From assembly GCA_002332715.1 (NCBI GenBank), contig DDBE01000205.1, forward strand, positions 664 to 8,722: a DNA stretch of 8,059 nucleotides, given 5' to 3'. Position 1 is the first letter of the stretch. Each line of letters opens with the position of its first letter. This document shows, piece by piece, positions 1-5,318 of the stretch. The stretch comes from Flavobacteriales bacterium UBA2040. GTDB taxonomy: Bacteria > Bacteroidota > Bacteroidia > Flavobacteriales_D > Crocinitomicaceae. The notes under the pieces were generated by a model. That model saw only the letters and a program-made list of their open reading frames with translations. It made no database searches and had not been told where the DNA came from. The translations under genes and the position numbers were made by a program.

Positions 1-42
1 GTCAATAGTCAATAGTCAATAGTCGAGAATCAATAGTCACCT
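1..42. repeat. Short 7-bp tandem repeat, unit GTCAATA, cut by the window edge
   Basis: Three perfect copies of GTCAATA occupy 1-21. In the same 7-base phase follow GTCGAGA (22-28), ATCAATA (29-35, one mismatch) and GTCACCT (36-42), so the array decays toward the gene. It lies directly after the stop codon of the gamma-carbonic anhydrase gene (44-46) and probably continues beyond the left edge, so its true copy number is unknown. On the minus strand the unit reads ACTATTG. It has no dyad symmetry, so it is not a terminator. Heptamer arrays like this occur between genes in some Bacteroidota genomes; a function is not visible here. Confidence 0.8.
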
Positions 43-43
43 T

Positions 44-556
44 CTACTTAAACCACCCTGAATACTTCACATAATTATTTGCAATTCGCATCACTTCACC
101 CTCAAACAATTCAGGCGAAATATCTTTCACTTTTTTCGCGGGAACACCCGCCCAAATTTCACCTTTCCCAACTTTTGACCCTTCTAATAAAACAGCGCCT
201 GCGGCTATTATACTGCCTGATGCAATGTAGCAATTGTCCATAACGATGGATCCCATTCCGATGAGAACGTTGTCTTCAACGGTAGATCCGTGTACCAAAG
301 CATGGTGGCCGACACTTACATTGTTTCCAAGAATAGTCTTTGTCTTTTCGAAGGTGCAATGAATCACGGCACCATCTTGAATGTTCACTTTATTTCCCAT
401 TCGGATGGAATTTACATCTCCTCGAATGACGGCACTGTACCAAACTGAACATTGGTCGCCCATGATCACATCACCAACTATTGTTGCATTTTCGGCGAAC
501 CAGCAATCGTTGCCATTTTGAGGTGAGAAACCTCTACATTGTTTTATTAAAGCCAT
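44..556 (-). CDS. Gamma-class carbonic anhydrase family protein (left-handed beta-helix, hexapeptide repeats)
   Basis: This 170-residue protein is built almost wholly of hexapeptide repeats (such as VIMGDQ, IRMGNK, TILGNN, VLIGMG), which form a left-handed beta-helix that trimerises. Likely zinc ligands are H66 (in AVIHC) and H84 and H89 (in GHHALVHG); the 5-residue spacing of the last pair is that of the family. R45 and D47 (RGD) and Q60 (NIQD) match further conserved active-site positions of the archaeal enzyme Cam. The length and the C-terminal helix (about 148-165) fit the YrdA/PaaY-like subgroup, which lacks Cam's acidic loop with its proton-shuttle glutamate. Many members of that subgroup show weak or no CO2 hydration, so the activity is uncertain even with the metal site intact. 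The protein should be cytoplasmic; there is no signal peptide. The ATG lies one base after the stop of the AlkD-like gene, with no Shine-Dalgarno motif, which suggests co-transcription and translational coupling. Confidence 0.9.
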   Translation of the reverse strand: MALIKQCRGFSPQNGNDCWFAENATIVGDVIMGDQCSVWYSAVIRGDVNSIRMGNKVNIQDGAVIHCTFEKTKTILGNNVSVGHHALVHGSTVEDNVLIGMGSIVMDNCYIASGSIIAAGAVLLEGSKVGKGEIWAGVPAKKVKDISPELFEGEVMRIANNYVKYSGWFK

Positions 557-557
557 A

Positions 558-1223
558 TTATTTAATCAGTTTTAAAGCTTCGCGACGTGCCAAACCTTGT
601 ATGTTTTCGTGTTCTATAAATTCTACGACTAATACAGGTTGAAATTTTCCGTATTGACGAAGTGTCCAACCAATTGCTTTTTGGATGAAGAATTCCTTGT
701 CTAGTAAATTCTCTTTTATCAGGGATTTGAGTAATTCAAAATCCGTTTTGTCTCTGAACTTTAGTTGGTAAATCATACAGGATCTTCGGAGCCAGAAGTT
801 TTCGGAAAGTCTCCAATCGCTTAACCATTCGGATTGATTAACGGGAAATTGTAAATGGTATTTCCCCAGTATATTCGAGGCTAGAATATCTACACTGTCC
901 CACCAAGATTTATTCGTCAACAAAAAATGAATTTCTCTGATATCCTCTTTTTTTAGTGTTTTAGGTTTAAAGGTATTTACCCAATCCATGGCAAAATACA
1001 GTAATTCGCGCTGCGGTTTTTCCCATAATTCACGGACAAACTCCCAACGTTTTTCATGTTCTATTTCGGTATTCATCCTACCGAAAAACAGTTTCTGAAT
1101 CTCTTTCCGTTGATCAGACTTCAATCCGAAGTATTCATATTGTCCGCGCATGTAAGTCGACATTTTTTCGGCATATTCTGAATTGCTTCGTTTTCTAAAT
1201 TCTTCAATTATTTCGGAAATCAT
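558..1223 (-). CDS. AlkD-like DNA alkylation repair protein (HEAT-like repeat DNA glycosylase)
   Basis: This 221-residue protein belongs to the AlkD family, whose helical HEAT-like repeats wrap DNA and excise bulky or positively charged alkylated bases such as N3- and N7-alkylpurines without flipping the base. It opens with the family-type segment YMRGQYEYFGLKSDQRKE (24-41). The motif NKSWWDSVD (104-112) gives W108 and D112, WLRRSC gives R147, and IGWTLRQYGK gives W186. From memory, the Bacillus cereus AlkD active-site residues are W109, D113, R148 and W187, so all four are present with a constant one-residue offset. The length is close to typical (about 220-240) and the gene looks intact. 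Its ATG lies only 15 bp beyond the U-tract of the preceding terminator, and I see no convincing promoter in between. The stop TAA is separated from the next ATG by a single base. The substrate range cannot be read from the sequence. Confidence 0.92.
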   Translation of the reverse strand: MISEIIEEFRKRSNSEYAEKMSTYMRGQYEYFGLKSDQRKEIQKLFFGRMNTEIEHEKRWEFVRELWEKPQRELLYFAMDWVNTFKPKTLKKEDIREIHFLLTNKSWWDSVDILASNILGKYHLQFPVNQSEWLSDWRLSENFWLRRSCMIYQLKFRDKTDFELLKSLIKENLLDKEFFIQKAIGWTLRQYGKFQPVLVVEFIEHENIQGLARREALKLIK

Positions 1224-1238
1224 GGTTTAAATTTAACG

Positions 1239-1285
1239 AAAAAAGCCCCTCAAGTTCCGATATTGATTGGAATCTCGAGGGGCTT
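1239..1285 (-). terminator. Intrinsic terminator of the SulP-carbonic anhydrase operon
   Basis: On the minus strand AAGCCCCTC (1285-1277) pairs perfectly with GAGGGGCTT (1251-1243). The stem extends inward by a G-U wobble (1276/1252), A-U and G-C, one bulged A (1273), and then four more pairs (UUCC/GGAA) around a 10-base loop (1259-1268). The 3' arm runs straight into six U residues (1244-1239). The wobble would be a C-A mismatch on the plus strand, and no T-run follows on that side, so the terminator works only for leftward transcription. It begins about 20 bp after the stop of the beta-carbonic anhydrase gene. Confidence 0.92.
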
Positions 1286-1304
1286 AATATAGAGTTTATG
1301 TTTT

Positions 1305-1940
1305 TTAAATATCCAATTGATAAACTTCGGCAAGCATTGAGTTGTTCTCGAAGTTCACATCCAAATCTTTGATGATACCATCTTTGATATCGTATACCCA
1401 ACCGTGCACGTGCAAAGGTTGTTCGTTTTTCCAAGCATTTTGAATTATCGACGTTTTCGCCAAATCCATAACTTGTTCTTTCACATTCAATTCAACGAAA
1501 CGGTCAAACTTTTTTTGTTCATCTTTAATTGCTGACAATTCTTCATTGTGAAAACGGAAAACATCTTTGATATGACGAATCCAGTTATCGATAAGGCCTA
1601 TGTTTTGGTTCCCCATAGCCGCTTTTACTCCTCCACAACCATAATGTCCGCAAACAATTACATGCTTTACTTTTAGGACATTCACTGCGTAATCGAGCAC
1701 GCTCAGCATGTTCATGTCCGTATGAACGACCATGTTGGCAATGTTTCTGTGTACGAAGACTTCACCTGGCTGTGCACCGATTATTTCGTTGGCTGGCACA
1801 CGACTATCCGCACATCCTATCCACAAAAGTGGTGGTTGTTGTCCATCGGCAAGTTTGTTAAAAAAATCTGGATCAGATTCCAAACTTTTCGTTACCCATT
1901 CTTTATTGTTCTCCAATAATTGGTTATAAAACTTTCTCAT
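1305..1940 (-). CDS. can: Beta-class carbonic anhydrase
   Basis: This 211-residue cytoplasmic zinc enzyme interconverts CO2 and bicarbonate. Zinc ligands are C43 and D45 in CADSR, and H99 and C102 in GHYGCGG; R47 completes the Asp-Arg dyad. Other family landmarks are HRNIANMV (64-71) and HVHGWVYDIKDG (177-188). The set W40, G42, V48, R65 and Y183 corresponds to the residues forming the non-catalytic bicarbonate pocket of the E. coli and Haemophilus enzymes. The protein is therefore probably a type II (pH-switched, bicarbonate-inhibited) beta-CA, in which the Asp can displace water from zinc; this is inferred from motif positions. The length is typical (about 200-220) and no part is missing. 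The ATG is 10 bp after the stop of the SulP permease, and a strong terminator follows, so the enzyme is the last gene of the permease transcript. It would supply or consume the bicarbonate moved by the transporter. Confidence 0.96.
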   Translation of the reverse strand: MRKFYNQLLENNKEWVTKSLESDPDFFNKLADGQQPPLLWIGCADSRVPANEIIGAQPGEVFVHRNIANMVVHTDMNMLSVLDYAVNVLKVKHVIVCGHYGCGGVKAAMGNQNIGLIDNWIRHIKDVFRFHNEELSAIKDEQKKFDRFVELNVKEQVMDLAKTSIIQNAWKNEQPLHVHGWVYDIKDGIIKDLDVNFENNSMLAEVYQLDI

Positions 1941-1950
1941 GATAATTCGT

Positions 1951-3516
1951 TTAATGTTTAATATTTTCTTTAGTAGGCATTTTAATTAGTTCGACTTCAA
2001 TGTTGTCTCCCTTTGCTGTAATATTTATAAAATCGGTCAATTCAGAAAGCACATCGTAATCAATAGATTTACATTTTGAGCCATCTATACGCAATTTGCT
2101 ATCACTTTTTATTTTTCTTAATTCGTCTAGAATTCCACCTTTATTCAAGAAACTTACATCTTCAGACAAAATTATCGTTTTTGTATCACCTTCGACGGTT
2201 GTTTGAAAATCATTGTGAAAATTACGACGAAGGATAAAGAATATTGCAACGGCAATTCCCATTCCGATTCCATATAAGAGGTTGGTCAATAATATCCCCA
2301 ACACGGTAATAATGAAAGGCAAAAATTGATCCCAACCAAGTGACCATTTCTTTTTGAAAAGAGTAATATTGGCTAATTTGTATCCCACCATAAATAAAAT
2401 TGCCGCCAACGAGGCCAAAGGAATTTTATTCAAAATATCTGGAATCAAGGCTACCAAAACTACTAGGAATACACCATGAAGAATAGCGGATAATTTTGAT
2501 TTAGCACCTGAGTTTATGTTGGCTGAACTTCGTACGATTACCTGAGTGATAGGCAATCCACCGATTAATCCTGAAACCATATTACCTATACCTTGAGCTT
2601 TCAATTCTCTATTTGTTGGTGTAATGTGGTGTTCGGTATCCAATTTGTCTGTTGCTTCAACGCTAAGAAGAGTCTCCAAACTTCCAACTAAAGCCAAAGT
2701 CAAGGCGATTAAATACACCTGTGGATTGGCCAAGGCTGAAAAGTCAGGGGATTTGAAAAAGGAGAAAAACTCGTTCATGCTGGAGGCAACTGGAAGAGCA
2801 ACTAAGTGCTTTTCGTTCAAGAACAAGTCAGGAGAGGAAACTCTGAAAATCTCGTTTAAACCAACACCTAACAACACCACAAAAAGCGAACCGGGTAGAA
2901 TTTTGAACAAGGCAAATTTCTTCAAGAAAGGTTTTTCAAAACCAATTAGTATGGCCAAAGAAAGGACAGATATAATAATGGCACCAATTTCAAGCGCATT
3001 GAAAGCATATAGCAATTCGGAAAAAGTGTTATGACCATCTGGTTGTAAAAATGATTCATCACCAAAGAAGTCTTTGTCATACCCAAAGGCATGTGGAATT
3101 TCCTTTAGAATTAAGGTAATTCCGATACCTGCTAGCATACCTTTGATGACCGAGGTTGGGAAATAATTTCCAATTACTCCGGCACCTAAAAATCCTGCTA
3201 TGAACTGTAGAAGACCAGCTAGTATTACAGCGACTAAAAAGGACTCGTAAGAACCCATTGTCAATAATGCTGCAGAAACGATAGTAATTAATCCAGCCGC
3301 TGGTCCTGATACACCAAGTCTAGAGCCAGAGAAAAAGCCAACAACTACACCCCCTACCACACCAGCAATTACACCGGCAATTATGTTTTGAAATTCAGGA
3401 TGGTTTGGAACAGATGTTGATGATAATCCAATACCCAAACACAATGGCAAGGCCACAAAGAATACGACGAAACTGGCGGGTAAATCCTGCTTCCACGTGG
3501 AAAATAATTTTTTCAT
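1951..3516 (-). CDS. SulP/SLC26 family inorganic anion permease, probable bicarbonate transporter
   Basis: This 521-residue inner-membrane protein has hydrophobic segments from about 15 to 430, compatible with the 14-helix SulP fold, followed by a short cytoplasmic tail. Family motifs are GSRLGVSGPAAG (64-75), the transmembrane-8 segment GSLETLLSVEATDKL (278-292), and the signature NRELKAQGIGN (302-312) with GGLPITQVIVRSSANINSGA (319-338). E281 and S285 appear to sit where the Na+-dependent bicarbonate transporter BicA has Asp and Thr, which may mean a different coupling ion; an alignment is needed. Residues 438-511 form a small STAS-like domain. Its IDYDV loop (485-489) lacks the serine that is phosphorylated in anti-sigma-factor antagonists. 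SulP proteins carry sulfate, bicarbonate, chloride or dicarboxylates. Bicarbonate is preferred here because a beta-carbonic anhydrase follows after 10 bp and no sulfate-assimilation gene is near. The ATG start (MKKLFSTWKQDLP) fits the family. Confidence 0.93.
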   Translation of the reverse strand: MKKLFSTWKQDLPASFVVFFVALPLCLGIGLSSTSVPNHPEFQNIIAGVIAGVVGGVVVGFFSGSRLGVSGPAAGLITIVSAALLTMGSYESFLVAVILAGLLQFIAGFLGAGVIGNYFPTSVIKGMLAGIGITLILKEIPHAFGYDKDFFGDESFLQPDGHNTFSELLYAFNALEIGAIIISVLSLAILIGFEKPFLKKFALFKILPGSLFVVLLGVGLNEIFRVSSPDLFLNEKHLVALPVASSMNEFFSFFKSPDFSALANPQVYLIALTLALVGSLETLLSVEATDKLDTEHHITPTNRELKAQGIGNMVSGLIGGLPITQVIVRSSANINSGAKSKLSAILHGVFLVVLVALIPDILNKIPLASLAAILFMVGYKLANITLFKKKWSLGWDQFLPFIITVLGILLTNLLYGIGMGIAVAIFFILRRNFHNDFQTTVEGDTKTIILSEDVSFLNKGGILDELRKIKSDSKLRIDGSKCKSIDYDVLSELTDFINITAKGDNIEVELIKMPTKENIKH

Positions 3517-3562
3517 TAAAAAGAATTGATAATTAAAACTAATTTGATTGATTCAAAGGGTT

Positions 3563-3862
3563 CTAACTCAAATCTGGAGGGGAATAAGGGACGGCTAAAT
3601 AGACATTGGGGTATTCGCTATCGATATGGATAATAGAATATTTTTGTTTAAAACCTTCACCTAAAGATTTTGAAAACAGTTCAAATTTTGGAGTTTTAAA
3701 TTCATCTCCAAGAACCTCAACAGTTTGTCCAAAGGTTTCTTGTTGTTCTTCAACAATGGTTATAGAATCCAAATCACTTTGATCCATCATTTCATATTGG
3801 AATGCCGACATGGCCAACAAACCAAAGAAAAGGAATAAAAATGAAAACTGGATTTTTGTCAT
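3563..3862 (-). CDS. Small exported protein of unknown function
   Basis: I do not recognise this 99-residue protein. It begins with a convincing signal peptide: two early lysine/polar residues, a hydrophobic core FSFLFLFFGLLAMSA (6-20), and a likely signal peptidase I site after A20. There is no lipobox cysteine, and the protein contains no cysteine at all. The mature part of about 79 residues is acidic at its N-terminus (YEMMDQSDLDSITIVEEQQE) and ends in a strand-rich segment (YSIIHIDSEYPNVYLAVPYS) followed by PPDLS. It has no further membrane segment and is probably periplasmic. The gene lies 46 bp upstream of the SulP permease in the same direction, with no terminator between, so co-transcription with the permease and carbonic anhydrase is plausible. 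The ATG start, signal peptide and placement support a real gene; any function would be a guess. Confidence 0.75.
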   Translation of the reverse strand: MTKIQFSFLFLFFGLLAMSAFQYEMMDQSDLDSITIVEEQQETFGQTVEVLGDEFKTPKFELFSKSLGEGFKQKYSIIHIDSEYPNVYLAVPYSPPDLS

Positions 3863-3878
3863 AATCTGTGTAAAATTA

Positions 3879-3886
3879 CAAAATAT
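3879..3886 (-). promoter_or_regulatory. Weak candidate -7 box for the exported-protein/SulP/carbonic anhydrase transcript
   Basis: The minus strand reads ATATTTTG, 16 bp ahead of the ATG at 3862. It keeps the TTTG half of the Bacteroidota -7 consensus TAnnTTTG but has AT in place of TA. Its distance to the start matches that of the better box before kbl. No clear -33 TTTG lies at the expected distance. I see no other promoter candidate in the 99-bp gap between kbl and this gene, which also shows no terminator-like hairpin, so readthrough from kbl is possible. Confidence 0.25.
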
Positions 3887-3961
3887 GTAGAAAGTTAAAT
3901 TGTAAATTATCCTAATTCTAAAACTTATACTTCAAAGAGCTCTGAATTACAAATGCTGATA

Positions 3962-5152
3962 TTAACCAATAACTTTTAATTCTTTACCAACTTTGATGAA
4001 CGCCGCTATTGCTTTGTCTAAATCTGCCTTGGAATGTGCAGCAGAAATTTGAGTACGGATTCTAGCGGCCCCCTTAGCAACTACAGGAAAGAAGAATCCT
4101 ATGGCATAAACACCCTCTTTCAACAACAAATCGGCAAATTTCTGAGAAAGTGCAGCGTCGTATAGCATGATAGGAACAATTGGAGAATCACCGGGTTTGA
4201 TATCGAATCCAGCTGCAACAATTGCAGATTTGAAATATTTGGTGTTTTCTTCTAATCTATCGCGCAATTCTGTTGTCGAAGAAAGAATATCGAACACTTT
4301 ATTTGAAGCGCCAACAATGCTCGGCGCTAATGAATTTGAAAACAAATAAGGGCGTGAACGTTGTCGCAACATATCGATGATTTCTTTTTTACCTGTTGTG
4401 TACCCGCCCATTGCACCACCTAATGCTTTTCCTAAAGTACCGGTAATTATGTCAACACGATCAGAACAATTGTGGTATTCTGGAACACCGCGACCTGTTT
4501 TACCTATGAATCCAGCAGAGTGACATTCATCAGTCATTACCAAAGCATCGTATTTGTCGGCTAAATCACAGATTTCATTCATTTTGGCAATATCGCCGTC
4601 CATTGAGAACACTCCATCCGTAACGATAATGCGGAAACGTTGCGCTTGTGCTGCTTTTAATTGGCCTTCCAAATCCGCCATATCGGAATGTTTGTAGCGG
4701 TAACGTTGTGCTTTACACAAACGCACACCATCGATGATAGAAGCGTGGTTCAATTCATCTGAAATAATGGCATCTTCCGCTCCGAAAAGAGGTTCGAAAA
4801 CACCTCCGTTAGCATCGAATGCAGCTGCGTAAAGAATGGTATCTTCTGTACCATAGAATTTTGCAATTTTCGCCTCTAACTCTTTGTGGATGTCTTGTGT
4901 GCCACAAATAAACCGAACGGAAGACATTCCGAAACCGTGTGAATCAAGCGTTTCTTTTGCGGCTTGAATGACATCTGGATGTGAGGAAAGTCCCAAGTAA
5001 TTGTTGGCACACATAATGACCACCTCCTCTCCCGAACTAACTTGAACATTTGCTCCTTGAGGAGAAGTGATTATACGTTCGCGTTTGTAAATTCCATCCG
5101 CTTCGATGGTTTTCAATTCTTGAGAAAGATGGTCTTTGAGTTCTGCGTACAT
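3962..5152 (-). CDS. kbl: Glycine C-acetyltransferase (2-amino-3-ketobutyrate CoA ligase)
   Basis: This PLP enzyme of the alpha-oxoamine synthase family cleaves 2-amino-3-ketobutyrate with CoA to glycine and acetyl-CoA, the second step of threonine breakdown through threonine dehydrogenase. Using the ATG at 5152 the protein has 396 residues, against 398 for E. coli Kbl. Landmarks are [12 protein letters not shown] (48-59), FDANGG (112-117), NHASIIDG with H136, [11 protein letters not shown] with D208 and H211, and [14 protein letters not shown] with the PLP-binding lysine K242. The [10 protein letters not shown] and GRGVPEY stretches favour Kbl over the relatives BioF, HemA and serine palmitoyltransferase. 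The frame is open to a TTG at 5171-5173, but that codon lies inside a match to the -7 promoter box. The preceding codons (SQTQII) are not family sequence, and the typical Kbl N-terminus MYAELKDHL begins at the ATG. No threonine dehydrogenase gene (tdh) is visible beside it. Confidence 0.95.
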   Translation of the reverse strand: MYAELKDHLSQELKTIEADGIYKRERIITSPQGANVQVSSGEEVVIMCANNYLGLSSHPDVIQAAKETLDSHGFGMSSVRFICGTQDIHKELEAKIAKFYGTEDTILYAAAFDANGGVFEPLFGAEDAIISDELNHASIIDGVRLCKAQRYRYKHSDMADLEGQLKAAQAQRFRIIVTDGVFSMDGDIAKMNEICDLADKYDALVMTDECHSAGFIGKTGRGVPEYHNCSDRVDIITGTLGKALGGAMGGYTTGKKEIIDMLRQRSRPYLFSNSLAPSIVGASNKVFDILSSTTELRDRLEENTKYFKSAIVAAGFDIKPGDSPIVPIMLYDAALSQKFADLLLKEGVYAIGFFFPVVAKGAARIRTQISAAHSKADLDKAIAAFIKVGKELKVIG

Positions 5153-5170
5153 GATTATCTGTGTTTGAGA

Positions 5171-5178
5171 CAAAGATA
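5171..5178 (-). promoter_or_regulatory. kbl: Candidate -7 promoter box for kbl
   Basis: The minus strand reads TATCTTTG, an exact match to the Bacteroidota -7 consensus TAnnTTTG, 18 bp ahead of the kbl ATG. Transcription would start a few bases downstream and leave a leader of roughly 10-15 nt, ending in ACACAGATAATC. I see no clear -33 TTTG at the usual spacing, so support rests on the -7 match and its position. The box overlaps the upstream TTG that extends the kbl reading frame, which argues against that codon as the start. Confidence 0.5.
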
Positions 5179-5244
5179 ATGGTTTGGGGAAATGTAGAGC
5201 TGTAAAGTTAAAATTTCCGGATTAAAAAACTAAAATTTCAGTCT

Positions 5245-5266
5245 TTTAAAATTCGCGAATTTTAAA
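5245..5266. promoter_or_regulatory. Perfect 22-bp palindrome between the DUF5686 gene and kbl
   Basis: The half-site TTTAAAATTCG is followed immediately by its exact reverse complement, so all 22 bases are symmetric about 5255/5256. It can be read in two ways. First, as an operator for a dimeric regulator of kbl, since it lies about 67 bp upstream of the kbl -7 box. Second, as an A+T-rich hairpin (9-bp stem, CGCG loop) that ends the DUF5686 transcript, whose stop codon is about 53 bp away. No uninterrupted U-run follows it on the minus strand (AGACTGAAATTTTAG), which weakens the terminator reading. The rest of this 166-bp gap is A+T-rich and shows nothing else I can name. Confidence 0.5.
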
Positions 5267-5318
5267 CTTTTAAATGTTACGAACACCTTCTGTTGCTAAG
5301 TAAGTTACAAGCATACCT

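Noticed and set aside
1..42. Edge repeat considered as a CRISPR array
   Set aside because: The unit is only 7 bp and directly abutting, with no spacers.
1224..1238. TAAATTTA just ahead of the alkD-like ATG, considered as a -7 box
   Set aside because: It lacks the final G of TAnnTTTG, lies only about five bases from the start codon and has no upstream partner.
1204..1434. 76-residue minus-strand reading frame across the terminator and the end of the beta-carbonic anhydrase gene
   Set aside because: It overlaps the carbonic anhydrase in another frame and runs through the terminator hairpin; its protein has no family-like character.
1722..1929. Two overlapping 65-residue plus-strand frames
   Set aside because: Both lie antisense to the start of the intact beta-carbonic anhydrase gene and look like translations of its complement.
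2624..3034. 136-residue plus-strand frame
   Set aside because: It is antisense to conserved SulP membrane segments and has a Lys/Ser-rich composition expected from a shadow frame.
3930..3945. Near-symmetric TTCAAAGAGCTCTGAA between kbl and the exported-protein gene, considered as a kbl terminator
   Set aside because: The outer arms pair over only four bases (TTCA/TGAA), and no U-run follows on the minus strand.
4167..4349. 60-residue plus-strand frame
   Set aside because: It is antisense within kbl, with no start context or recognisable content.
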